A DNA stretch of 64,000 nt. Source: Ascaris suum. Lineage: Eukaryota; Nematoda; Chromadorea; Rhabditida; Ascarididae. The stretch's first letter is position 1. Each line of letters starts with the position of its first letter. The DNA lies in the NCBI GenBank assembly GCA_013433145.1, contig CM024173.1, forward strand, positions 8,018,322 to 8,082,321, in the 5' to 3' direction. Position numbers and translations under genes: made by a program. The notes beneath the pieces are model-generated. The model was not told the DNA's origin. It searched no databases and saw only the letters and a program-made list of their open reading frames with translations. This document shows positions 1-17,138 of this stretch, piece after piece.

Positions 1-130
1 CACACGTTCTTATCTTATTTGTTGGATATACCTTCACCCTCTGTGATTGTTATATAGAGAAATGGGAGGCGGATTTTTTTTTTTTTTTTTTGAGGAATGG
101 AGTGTTTTAATCGTAATGTACTCCTTTCAG

Positions 131-3100
131 TATTATCGATTGTTTATCAGCTGGACCAACGAAAAAATCAAACGGACATTTGTTCATAGGAACATGTTCG
201 ATTTCAAGCATATTCGGCCGTTCGACCAATCTTTTTCCGATTCGCCGGGACCAATGGTTCTTTTCAGCACACCTGGTCGGTACTTGTGATGCATGCATTT
301 GTCTTTTAGTGAGACTGCCATTTTTGCTGTAAGCAATTTCAGCAGCGAGCGACTATATCCCCGAGAAGTGAACTAGTTCCAGACATCGTTTTGGTAGATC
401 CACTCCTTTTTTTTCGGAGAGAGCGTTGTTTTACCATTAATTTGAGCAGAGAAGTATTTTTTATAAGACCAAACATATTACAGGATCGTCATTTCATATA
501 ACCTGTAGTCCGTTATTAACTGTGGAAAATAGATGAGAATTCTGTTTACAGCGGTTTGTTGTTGAATATATTACGCTTGATGGAGTATTTGTCGAAACGT
601 TTATGCAGTATGGCGATCGAGGTTGAGTATAATGAATATATGAGCTAGTTAATGGCACCATTATTTGACTGCATTCTGCTGTTACCGTCCAATCGATTTT
701 AACGGGTTTTTTTAGGAATGTTACACGGTGGTCAGTCGTTGCGCGTTTTCAAGAAATGGTGTTCCGATGAGAAGAATATGGTTATAATGCCTGGTTTTTG
801 TGTTGCGGGGACGATTGGTGCAAAGGTAATCGGCGGAGCGAAGAAGGTTGAAATCGATGGTAAAATGGTGAGTCGTCTTTCATGAGAATGGGAAAAACGA
901 TGCATTTGCCACATCAAAGTCGTTCTTTTATTTATGAGCGCTGTTGGGTCGAAGGCAGTAAGAGGCTTTGAAAGTGAATTTTTCTTCCAGTGATGAGTTC
1001 TAGCAGCGTATGCTTTCACATCTAGCTTACCAGTTTCAGCTAGGATTTTGGTCTAGCGAAGCGAAATTCGAAGAATGGTGCGAATAAGCAAAGGACCTAG
1101 GTAGACTTGTATCGTTTCAATTCTTTTTTCCTCACTTTTATTTCCCTGGTTGTGTGCATTTCTTTATTTTCTGTGTTTTTCAAAACGGCTGATTGGAAAT
1201 GCGGCTACTTTTCGTTGGCATCATTCGGCTGCGTTTTTCGTTGTGTTAAGCATGCAGCTGCAGTTTTTATAGAGTGCTTATCGTTGCATCGTTGCGGCTT
1301 TCCATTTAGGAGTTATTTTTACCTCAGAGGCTGTTAAATCGCTAAAATTATTGTTTATGATTGTAGTGGAGATGAAATGAGATGTTGGGAATGGAATTGA
1401 ATGATGAGTTGTTGGGTTGTTTATTTGTCTGAAAGTTGTAATCGAATTCCTATCTTATGAAGTGTGTTCGCAAAGCGAAAATTAAATGAAAGAATTGTGT
1501 CTTCGAAGTTTGTTCGTTTGTTTGTTTTGCTGTTTATTTTGCTCGACGATCTGGCGCACAATTTGACGCCACGGGCATAAATTTGCTGGCAAATATCGAT
1601 GTGTATTTAGCAATCATTCAAAAATAATATTGGTCGCACTCGCACGTTTTCCGTTTTTTCTGCTTCTTTTACTTCCATTGGTCTCGTTTATGAGTAAAGT
1701 GATACTTTCCCGCTTGCAATCTCATTCAAATTAGATTCAGAAGGTTTTCTGTTTTCTAGATCAGCCAGTATTGAATTTCGGGCGGTTATGAAAAAATCTT
1801 TTTCTAGCTGGATATCAATCTTGGAGTCGAGTATATGTCATTCAGCGCACACGCTGACGCCAAGGGAATTATGCAGGTTTTTATTGAATGCATTTTTTGA
1901 TATTTCTCTATAGAAAGCTTCTTATAGATATATGCTAGTCTTTGTCGGTCTGTCGAACTGGTGATAACAAGTCACGAATGGAGAGAGTTGTAGCGATGGA
2001 ATTTGACCTGTACCTTTTTCTTCGCGTAGTGAGAGGTCGCCCAGATGTTGTTTCATTCGTGTTGCCTGTCTTCTCATAGATTTATGGACATTTGGGGTGC
2101 AACGAAATATGCAGGTCAATTTGTTCCCGAGTTATTTGATTTGCGCAAAGAAATTCTTTGCTTAAGAAGCTGATGGATGGTTCAGGAAAACGTTTTGTTA
2201 GTTGTTGTTTCATTCTCCAGATTTCGATGAAGCTGTTACCGTAATGCGTTGAAATGCGAAGAGCGCGTATTGTGCTATCCCAGCTGATGCATTCTTCGTT
2301 AAGGAGAGTTCTCCTCGTTCAAAAACTTTGTGACACAGCTTTATCATAATAGAGGTCTCGTTAGTAGATGTAGACCTCTACAGCTTCCGTCTAGATAAAT
2401 TTACGGCGTATAAATCGGTTCTCATTCACATTTCCGCATAATCTTAGAAAGGGTTGTCGGGGCAGTGGCCATCCATTCGATGTTAATGTTGAGTGCAAAG
2501 AGAGGCAACACAGTGCATTTTCAAAACGTCGCTAGAACTTTTAATCGAGATGACATTGCGCTTTTTTTATGCGCCTTAATAAATCTTCAACCTGCAAAGC
2601 GCATTACGATGATATCGCACCTATGCTCGTATATCTTTCTCTCACTCTGTGTTTCAGTTTCGCAGTTTTAACTTGGAAATCGCTGAAACTGAATTTAAAA
2701 TTTGCTGGAAATGATGGACACCTTAAATTGACCTCCATAATAATTTTCCAGCTGATCCATCAACCTTTGAAGTTGCGGAGATTTTAAGGTTGCCTAGAAG
2801 CTTGTTGCGTTTTATCATTGTTGGAGTGCATTTTACATGAAAGGATGGTTCGCTATTTGTGTTCGTCTGTGAAACCGGTCGGTCCCGTAAGCACTTTGAG
2901 AAGGGTCGTGTATATCACTTCTTCAGGCACGGATTTTTGTTCGTGTCGAGATAGAAATATTTGTGGAACTTTTTAAAATTCCGAACATTGATATGAATGT
3001 TCTCTGGCGTGTATGGCACTCGCCACTCTACGTGTACCACTTGTCAAATAGTCGTTTGGTGACAACTCGATGCTATTATCAATGAAAAGGGTCGATTTGA

Positions 3101-6100
3101 TTTGTCGGCCATTTTCAGTTATCAACTTTCTGCTAGGGAGGTCTTCAGGAAGATGGCCACTGCTTGCAGTTTAAGGGCGCCTACACTAACATGCCGTTTC
3201 CATTGATAGGACTTACAAGCCACTCTTACAACCTAAGTTTCACTTCCTACCTGAGTGTTGAGCTTTTCCTTTTACGATCTGGCTTTCTGCATTGGAAATT
3301 TTCGTAGAGAGCCGTTCCGCGTTCTTTAATAAACCTATAAGCGGAACTGCGTTCTCATTTGCTTTTGAAAGAAGTATACGCCAGTGGTGAGTGCATCCTG
3401 CCTGTTTGCAACTGTCTTTCAGTATCGCTTCATCTTATCTCCTTCTCCCACGCGTTTGGCTCATAAGTGCCAAAAATCGGTTCTTTTAAACCGTTATGTT
3501 TATTTCGCATCAAAGTATCTCTTGAACTGCTTCGTTGTATTGGAAAACATTCTATGCCAGTATTGCTTGAAGATCTCCAGTCTCTGGATTCACTGTAGAT
3601 ATAATTGGTAGGTCCACGACGATTTGGGTTTGGGGTGCGATCGCACTGAAAGGTATCTGTCTATCTTGCCTTATTCCTCCATCAAACTGAGCGGTGAGCG
3701 AATAGACAGTGGGTGAGTGGTTGGGAGAGTTAAGCTGTTATAGCTTTGTGATGCACGATTGTATCTTTTTGATGTTGCATTAGCTGATGTCGTTTCAAGG
3801 AATGATGTTTGATACAAGCATTCACAATATTTCTTATTACATCTGCCTGATCATCATATATTTATCTATTATTTCGTTCCTGCCATTCTTTACGCTCGCT
3901 GCTTGATGGACTCATTCCCCACAAGTTAATGATTTTAGCTGATAAGGCAATGCGAGCCAAAGAATGTGATGTTCGTGCATGGAGAGAACGCGAAAATGGA
4001 ATTTCTCAAGGAGAAAGTTGAAAAGGTTCGTTATTTCGTCTAAATATTGCTCACAACTAATTGTTACTTTCTTCCAGTTCATTGCCGGCATTTTTACGGT
4101 GTGTGGCTTTTTTAAATAGCATCGAAGATACCATCTCGTCGCTTCTGCTTTTGTTTGTATTTTTTGTTTGATTACAAAGGTATTCGATAGTCGTTTTGCA
4201 TCATCCTAAGGCACTTCGTTTTTCTTCATGCTTCATTTAATCCTCTTCCTTTGTGGAATCTCAAATTAGATGCCGCATCTCTCAGGCGACTTCAAAATCA
4301 ACCAAAACAAAGTCCAGCTGTAAGTGAATTCAACTGATGCTCCTGCCTCTGCTTATGGTGACTAATCTGATGCATAAAAATGCGACGCTATAAGAATTCA
4401 GATTGCACGTATGGTAGTTAACGCGTCATACATCTCAGGTATAACCCAGGTGTAATCTTACGGGGTTAGGGTCCCAAAATTGTCTGAGCGGATTTTGTTT
4501 TGGAGGTGTCTGATATTAAATATGCAATTTTTCTTTTGTTAAGGTGGGAAACGGACTAATGGGCGCAAAGCACATTTGTTTGGGCAGCAAAATGCTGGCA
4601 AGGTTGGCAATGATGCTTTGGGTTGATGGTAATTAGTAACGTTGATTCTTTGCCTTTAGCATTCGAAAGCATGAAGTTCGTCGCGTTTTGAAAAATGCGG
4701 GATTTAGAAGTTCAGATCGGCTGTCCAATTTTTAGTTACTGACTTTGCAGGAGAACTTTTATTAGTAAGCTGAAGCGATAGTCATTAGACCTATAAGCAG
4801 GTTTTGAGTTCCATTTCAGACGCATCATGTCGCTAGTCATGCATTTCCTAATCTTTTAGAGAAGGAGTCGTCTTAAACAGCTGAATGCGGGCACATTTAT
4901 GATCCTTAAGATTCGACCTTCGCTTTTAGTACTTTATGAGCTGACCATTGCCATTCCTAAATGAGAGCCAAAGCTGAACGTTTCCGAATGTGTTTTCATT
5001 GTCCTTGAAGTACCTGAATTATTTTGATGCATTGATGTTGCTTTCAGGAATTTGGGCTGCGTGTATATAAGCCAGCAAATGGAGAATCGATCTGTGTTGA
5101 TACGGAATTAAATGCTACGCTAACGGTTCCTTCACAATTAATCGACAAATCCATCTCTTTGGATCCGACACCGAGCAAAAAGTTTTGCCCTTTTCGCGCA
5201 TATGTCATTATGGATAAACAGGTATGCACATTTCGTTGATATTGTGGATTTTATGCTGCAAATGTTGGCATTTTGAGGGGACGGATATCGCTGTGAGAAT
5301 TCAACTTTGGTCTAAACTAATCGACCACATAGATTCTTGCAATTTTATGATTTTCGAGGGAATTTTTCTTTCTGCGGAAAAAGTGGATACTTAGTGCTTT
5401 CAGAGGGCAGTCATTCTTTCGCTTTTTGATGGTGACCTAACGCTTATGGCTGTGAGTTCCAGAATGTTGGATTGTATTGATTTATTAAGTGATATAATGG
5501 ATGTTTTGATGAACTTATATTTTTATGATACATTAGAAGGGAGACGTCATATTACTGGAATATATCATAGTGATTTACGTTGCCTCTGATGATTTTTCTT
5601 TCTGTTATGGGGAGTGATTTTTCAGACGTCATGAAGCTAGTGAAGACAAAGTGATACTCGCAGATTTTCTGAAATTTTATGGAATTAAAGCCAAAAACAA
5701 CAATACACAACGATAAGCCACTAGATTTTATACAACGATGTTGAACTTTGCTATTGATTTGTTAGACAAGCTTGTTGCTTGCCTTCTGTTGGCTTCTGAA
5801 TTTTTTCGTCCATGGATTTCTTCACATGAAGCATGTCACTCATCTGTTCAGGTAAACAGTCTTATCGAAAACTTTGTCTTTTATCGCTATCTTTCGCCGA
5901 AAATCCGTCTGCATCGGCCACTGTGTGTTGGCCTTTCTGAATAACTTTCAGTGATCAGTTTATTTTGACGACGTTTAATTATTCTAATCAGTAAATGAGT
6001 GTATTTGCAGTCAAGTCAGCTGGAGGTGATATCAGCAAAGACGGCCGCAAGGCAGTTCAACGTCAACTTGCATACAATTACCTTCAGCGATACAGTTGAG

Positions 6101-6833
6101 GTGGACGAAGTCGATTGGAGTAAACTCGCTACCAAATTACGCCGTTTCGACCCCAATCTCGAAGTGAAAAAAGTTCGTTTTGCCAACTCAACATCGACGT
6201 TATTCGTTAGTGAGCGCTGTCTGGTTTAGGAGACCACTGGAGGAGGATTTTCTGCCAACTATTCCTCTTCTCTTTTGCAGCATATTTACTACCGCTCACC
6301 TACAAAGTGCATCTTTTGCAACGCTTCCCATATAAGTAATCGATTGCAGCAACGCTCGAAAGAAGTGAAAATGAACTTTTTCTTTCATAATCGGCCGAAT
6401 GCACATTTCTCTCGTTTAGGTGATCGTTTTTGAGTTGTGCTTCACCGATTAGATAGCAGAACTATTTTATTATGCCTCAACATTCTAGAGGTGATAGTCG
6501 ATTGTTGAAGAAATTTCAATTGAGCCGTTCTATCATATTCAACGAAAGTTATCGCTTTGACTTCCCAGGAACTGACATACATATACATGTATGCGGCCAT
6601 AACTTTGCCATATATGCTTCTAAAAAGTCAGCGAGTGGGTAAAAGCTGTCCCGTTGATCATATATCTCCTAAATGAATTTCGTTTGCAGGATGGCCTAGA
6701 GATGTTTGGTGGTGAAGTGCTATTGGCAGAAGTGAGTGGGAAGCCGAATCAGGTGGAGGTCATTTGGGACGAGTTGAGAGAGAAGTGGTTTGAGTTGATT
6801 TCTCGTGCAATCACCGAAAAGTGCGTCTTTTGA
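131..6833 (+). CDS. ints-11: Integrator complex subunit 11 (IntS11/CPSF3L), C-terminal half, 5'-partial
   Basis: This is the catalytic endonuclease of the nuclear Integrator complex, which cleaves snRNA 3' ends and promoter-proximal nascent transcripts. Exons are 131-275, 716-867, 1808-1876, 3939-4025, 5048-5221, 6011-6205 and 6690-6833. All phases agree and give 321 codons plus a TGA stop. The first exon begins with [10 protein letters not shown], matching the IntS11 beta-CASP region. Then come [14 protein letters not shown], beta-CASP motif B (FSAHAD, about fragment residue 112) and motif C (FVHGEN), followed by the less conserved C-terminal domain that dimerises with IntS9. The metallo-beta-lactamase N-terminus, roughly 280-290 residues by comparison with the 600-residue human protein, lies outside the window. 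The donor of exon 6 (GTTAGT after TTC) is the weakest splice call, chosen because it alone keeps frame. The identity is secure; individual splice sites are inferred by eye. Confidence 0.95.
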
Positions 6834-9800
6834 ATGCTCACTTGTAAGAGATATCGGCACCGAATCGTTAATGTCTTTGTTCGGAAGTGCTAATCGTCGC
6901 CAAGAAGTTTTATGCGGATTTGCTTTTGTTACGCATGAAACTTCCTGCTAACAGTATGGCGGTGTCCGAGCGTACTGCACTTCACCGATGATAGAAAAGA
7001 GGCAGAGAGGGAGTAGAACAGTTTTATGTCAGTAGTGGCGGCAAGATGGAGTTATAGCAACCGCAAAATATCTCCGGGAGGGGAATCACAAAGAGCAGTC
7101 ATGCATACATTTATATATACGGCTTCGTCAGTGCACTAAACGAGGGACTTGCTGAGAGTTTTTCTGTTTCCTTTAATACCTCGTCGAGGGGTTGATCTCC
7201 TATTTTTTGTTCTTGCAGCGATGTTTCACATTTTTCAATTGTTGTGCTTCTGAATCTTTTTCGCCTCTTGTTATTCACTTTATGTTGCGCTTTTGGCTTC
7301 GCAGATGTTTTTATTCTTCTCTTTTAATCATTCTGCAGTGATTTGAATCATGCACGGGCTAGCTTCCGCCCTTTCCCCTTTCCACTTCCACTTATCGAAG
7401 GGAAGAAGGTAGCTCCATGCAACTCTTGCGAAGCTGTTCGATGGCCACCTGAAGGACGATAAATCGGTGGCAGTGAGGGCTGCCCAGAACAAAAGAAAGG
7501 TTTTCCTTAGAAGTCGAAAAAAATGCGGATAGCACTTTCGAAAGATTCTTGCATGCGCGATTCATGAAAACGCGACGACTTTTTTGCTTTATGTCAATGA
7601 GAAAAGGCCTTCACCGACAGCGGCTTGATGGGTGAGAGACTGGACATCCGTTCAGGATTTTTTGCACTTTCAGAGAGACGTTCCCAAATTTTGTTTGAAT
7701 TACTTTTTTATAAAGCTCTTTGAAGAACGTAACTCAAGCACAAAATGCATTCGCTAGAAGGTAAAGAAGGAGAAAGGAGTCGAGGACTTCACTGTTCAAA
7801 TGAAAACAAGAAGAGGCGTAGCTCGACTTTCTCAACTTAAAAGGATGGACTTATTGTGTCTCGAAAAGCATCACGGTTCGGCTAACAATTTTCAGAATTA
7901 AGCGTCAGAAGGGGTTCGGGTTGTGGTCTGTGAGAGAAGGTTATGAATCAGCGAATTGCGATAACCGAAGATAGAAGTGCGGGATGCCTTTTCCACATTG
8001 CAGGCATTGCCAAAGGCTTGGAAGAACTAGCACGCGTGTATCTGATTCAGAATGTGCTATGTGAGGTGCGACTTCAAAACTAGGAAGTGCTGGCACTTTA
8101 AAAAGTCGATCGTTTCTGACTTCTTCCAGTATTGCCTGTATGCGTTTTTGCGTTATTCTTTTGCAGTTGAAAGCGTGTATACACCAAATAAATCCGGTCT
8201 TTTATGTTGCATTAAAATTATGTCCGAAATGATTTTTCTCGAATATTCCTGAAGTTGATGACTTCGTTTCTAAGTATTCGAAAGTCAGGATCTTCAGTGT
8301 TAATTCTTCACTAGATAGGAGCTCTGTGCTGTAATTACTCTTGATGATCTAGCTCTTGATGAGGCAGTTAACTATCGCTGGGTTCATGGATAGGATTCCT
8401 ATTTTACAGTCAGTTTGGGGGGAAATGCAGAATTATGACTGTGTGTGAAGAAATTGTGTGATGACATTATAATGTTAAATATTGATCGCGTTTTGTATTG
8501 ATCGTGATGCTTTGAGTGCTACTGAATTGATAGCGATTTTCAGAAATGTCTCTCGGAAACTAGATTCTAGAGGAAATGCTGAGATTGCATCCTCTTCAAG
8601 CATCTGACAGACATCTTTAAGGCAAGTTTACGACAATGGCATCCTGCTTCATTCCTCTCAGCACCTCCCGTCGATTGACGTCAAGAGCTTCGTAGATACT
8701 TGCTGTACCTTACGTGCACCACGAGGAAGTGGTGGCATTGTTTAGCAGCTTTGAATGCGATTTCATCTATCCCTTTTTAATCATTCTGTGGATTTTTAAA
8801 AAATATATCCGAAAGAGTTGATGATGATGGTCAAATTTCGAATAATAATAGCATTTGCAGAGATTCAAAGCAAACATTCAATGTTTGTTGTTGGTGCACT
8901 TTGGTGACGCACCCGTCTAGCATAAACACGGTTGGTGATAGACGTGAAGGAATTTTTTTGCTTAGAATTTTCACTTATCGGTGCCGTCCCATGCACTATT
9001 GAAATAGTATTTCAGTCGGATGAGTGGGAACCTACTCATTTATCAGTTTATCATTTATTAGTCAGCACGATCAATAAATAAACTTTTATGGCCTCGATTC
9101 TCATGTTTCAGCCATCTGTTAATTCAGCTCGGCTATTTTCGCTCATTAATGGAGTTACGATGCTTTGAGTATGTCACTTGCTTTCAGTGAGCTTTTTCCC
9201 ACACATTTGCATAGGTGAGAGATATCTATTAATCCTGTTCAGCTGGATTGGTGCATTGGTCAGTTCGTCTTGATCAATTTCGTCCAGCGTTCAGAAATCT
9301 GCAGTTGGCCAATTAAATATGCCCATCAATTTGTGCGTTCTCAACTGTAATCATTTTAAACTCGAATAATTAGGTTCCGGTAGGCGGATTCATATAACGA
9401 TCGTGTGCTTCTTTCACATTTTGCATTGGTGATGCAAACTTCGATAATGATTAAATCATCGAGTGCCATTAGTGGCAAACCTCGAAACTTTTATCCCATT
9501 GGTGAGCTTTTTTCGACAGTGAAGAATGAGATCGCATTCTAATTGCAAGCCTTAGGTTTTATCATGCAGCGCGCATAATTGTCAAAATATAATTTCTTCC
9601 GAGCGGAATTCGCTATTTTTTAAAATTGCTGCCAGCGCTTTCATGACACCGTCCTATATACTTTATATAACGAACTTATCAAGGCAAAGTGGGGCAGAAC
9701 ATCCCGCATACACGGGAACTTTTTATTGAATGTGGCGATCTCTCACTGCGATGCTGATGTTCTCGAGTAAATCGCCATTTGTGCATTTGTGATGTTTCAA

Positions 9801-10658
9801 AAATTCTCTAGAAAACAACGTTGTTTCTGCTTTCGTCAAAATTTCAGAGGAATTTCGCTGTTTCGATTTCTTCTTGAATTTCGATATAGTTAATGGCAAG
9901 TGGAACATTGATGTATATAAATTTCATTGCTCAACAACATTGTTGGCTATTGATCCTACCATCTGCCTCTTATTGACAGATAAAGAGATATCTACGCGAT
10001 GTGCGTTTTCTGGATGGTTTGGCATACTTCTTGTGGGCACTTCAAGTCAAGATTCTAATGCGATTGGTGGGTTTGCAGTGGAGAGGTTTAATTATCACAA
10101 CGAGCTTGCCACAAAACATTAAAACCACCCCAATGTGTCCGATATTTAGCTTTTCCTGAGTCCCACAAAAAGTAAGCGAAAGTCGGGATGGTAGCCGCGT
10201 TTGTTATACTGACTGATCCGTAACTATGGATACTCCCTGCAAATTTCTTTGCACGTTCCAGAGCTTAGACATCCAATATTTTATATGAATTTGCATGAAT
10301 GGATCGAAGTTACGGTGTTGAGTTGTACGGATGCCTCATCGGCGTCCTGGAATTTTGCTGTCTTCGCTTGTTTATCTTTTTTGCAAATGATGAATTTGTT
10401 GGTATAATAAATCGTTTTATAATAATTATTGCTGTAATCACTCTGTAAGGCTGGATCGCTTGAAGTGGTACAGCTTCTTTATTTTTGCTCGTCGGTTTTA
10501 CTTCTGTCACATGTTTGCCATTCACAGGTTGAATTGGCAGGTGAACGGGAGTTACAGCAGCCCAGCGGGCACCAATGAATGAATTTGGTTGAATGGTGGT
10601 AAATAATAAGACCTAATGGTTGCTTTAATTGTTAGTAAGAGACAGAGACGAGAGCGAG
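6834..10658. other. Intergenic region between ints-11 and the LRAT-domain gene
   Basis: I see no exon with both a convincing frame and splice signals here. The region contains the ints-11 3' UTR, whose end I cannot place: the only clear AATAAA I noticed lies near 8186, far downstream of the stop. It should also contain the promoter of the LRAT-domain gene. A short TAG acceptor-like site about 23 bases before the ATG at 10659 could be a trans-splice or intron acceptor. The remaining sequence is AT-rich with no notable repeat. Confidence 0.5.
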
Positions 10659-14697
<4,039 letters not shown>

Positions 14698-15321
14698 GTA
14701 ACTGTTCTCGTCTCGTCTACTGGTATTCTTTCGATGATTGTATGTTCTTTATAAAATGTTGATCAATGGTGAATTTTTTAACATTCAGTTCGTCTGTCTA
14801 GCGATGATTTCCCTGCTTGCATTCTCCCTTGAATTGAATAATATTAAGGTGCAATGTTCTTTCAGTTAAGATCCTCAAATTTCCGTCGTTCTTTACCTAT
14901 TTTCGATTGCAGAAATATTGTTTCGAATTCGGTTATTCATAATTATTTATAGATGGGACTTGCAAAAGTGTATTAGATTGCAATCGGGAACTGGAACTAA
15001 CCGAATCACAGTTAGCCGATCAAACAAATTCTTTTTGCAATTGCAAACGCATAGTTGCATCTTAGCATCGCATCGACGTCGATCTTGAAAAGCTTGAAAA
15101 CGTCTCATCGATATGTACTCAACTCCCTAAACATTTTGACCAGAAAATTGGTTGCTTTTGAAATATCCGCAGGAATTTCCTTTTAGATTTGAATCCTTTT
15201 AGATTCTTCTGAAATAATTCCTTAATTTGAGACCATTCGTTGAGAAATGAACCCACGAATGAAAACTGAACGCATTTCAGCGTTTTAAATTATCACCGAA
15301 GAAACTTTTTTTGTTTATCGT

Positions 15322-15372
15322 TGTATTTCGGTTTTTTTTGGGTATTTCGGTTGGGTATTTCGGTTTTTTTTT
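15322..15372. repeat. Short tandem repeat, three copies of a GTATTTCGGTT-type unit
   Basis: The unit GTATTTCGGTT appears three times, separated by T-runs or GG. It is a local slippage-type repeat with no sign of function. Confidence 0.8.
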
Positions 15373-17002
15373 GAGCGTGGTTTCATTTGCCTTTGCGTTA
15401 GATATTGAAATTATCATTTTTTTTTAATTGACAAATGGAGTGTTATCGTTATGATCAACCGTAGAGGATATTTTTGTAGAAAGAGAAAATAATCTTATCG
15501 GTTTTATACGAGAAAGCTGCTAACAAATGAAATATTTGGATTCTTCCTAGAATCTTAGGCGGAAGTCGCTTTCGAATATTTTTGCAAAAGGGCTGATAAT
15601 AGGAGCACAAAAAGTCTACAAATATTTGTGACATTATGGTGGAAGATTTCGGCCCCATCCTCTTTCCTTCACTTAGTTCCTCATTCACTTTTTTGATGTG
15701 CTCTTTGCGAGAGTCACATGAAAATCATGTTCAAATATATCGTTATTTCCATTGATCAGGTGATCCTCCGGGAATCTGTGTAGGTATAGTTTATGAGGAA
15801 GCCGCACGTCCCTCTCTTCGCCTTACTACGGGTTCACTATAGTAGCACATCGTCCATTATTTCATCATTTGCTATATAATCAAATTCAAATTTTATGTTG
15901 ACCCTTCATCTTGAGGCTTTTTTTCGGTTTTTGTTTTCGCATTTGTTGGCGGAAATGTGGGTACAGCGGTGAAGCGAGAGCATCCGAACGCTGATGTCGT
16001 ATGCAGATATGTATTGTTTTGTTGCTCGAATGACTCACAGATTTGCTCTCAGATAGTTTTCTCTTATTATGCTTTATTAATGTTGTTGTTTGTGTGCACT
16101 ACCTTCCGCACTTTGCAGTAGCACTTCTCTGCTCTGAGCAGACAGCTGTGCAGACTATTTCTTCTTACTAAATAAAGTGTAACAATATGAAAGCGCTGTG
16201 CTGGAATACGTTTTGAACACCACTTCTAAATACATCGTTATTTCCACGTCGCGAGGGCATGATGAGATGAATCCTATGTGCCTTCACTTTGCAGTAATAT
16301 TACATCAGGTTGTCATATTTCTCTTTCGAGCTGTAGACCTCATTTGTTGGCGTTCGAAAACAAGAACGCCCTACCTGAGCGTAAGCCGCCCACAAGAATC
16401 GGTTATTTTGACCTAAAGGTAGCGTAGTTATTAGGTAGTTAACTGTACACGAATACCGGCAATAGCTTTGTCCGTCAAAAAAGTCGTGTAAAGAATCACT
16501 AAAAAGAAGAAGCGTTAGTTGATGGCTGCCTCAATAATAAGTTCACTAGAATCGGCCGCAGGAAAAGCAAACTTGGTTACGCACAAAATTAGATAGTCTC
16601 TGATCCATCATATAAAATAATCTATTGATGCCATCTGCACTAAAGCATTGTACACTATCCCATAATTATATTGAAATTTTCCTACACATCATGTACATTA
16701 ATTTTTCATGCTGGAGAAATGGGGTAGCGGTTCTATGGCATAACATGTTTGCATTCGCTACTCGACAGTGATATCATGTGTTCTTCGTTGTTTTTTGGCG
16801 TAAATATTTTGGTTGAGTTCAGGTTGAGTTGACGTCATTGATTAGCTATCTGCAAACTGATTTCAGAAGTCAATTTTCCTCCATGATACTTCATCGTTGA
16901 CAGAAGCCATGTTTTCGATGATACTTCATAGGGAAGCCGTGCAGAACGAGGTGGTCTTATGTGGGCAACGAAAAGCCCTTTATTGCTTCGGAAAGATCTA
17001 AC

Positions 17003-17138
17003 CTGAATCCCGTTGGTTCCACTTCAACGGAAACAGAACATCGTGCAATTCAAAGATTCGAGGCAGAGAACTAATTTCGGCTGTGACGTGAGTCGGCTGT
17101 ATTCTCCCCATGCTCGCTTCGTTGATGTTTAAGTACGT
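17003..17138 (-). CDS. Candidate exon of an unrecognised minus-strand gene
   Basis: On the minus strand an acceptor reading GAATTTCAG is followed by an open segment of 45 codons plus one base and a donor reading CAG|GTTAGA. The translation starts TYLNINEASMGRIQPTHV and contains no unusual composition. I do not recognise the family, and neighbouring minus-strand exons could not be joined with confidence. A chance open frame with fortuitous splice signals remains quite possible. Confidence 0.22.
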
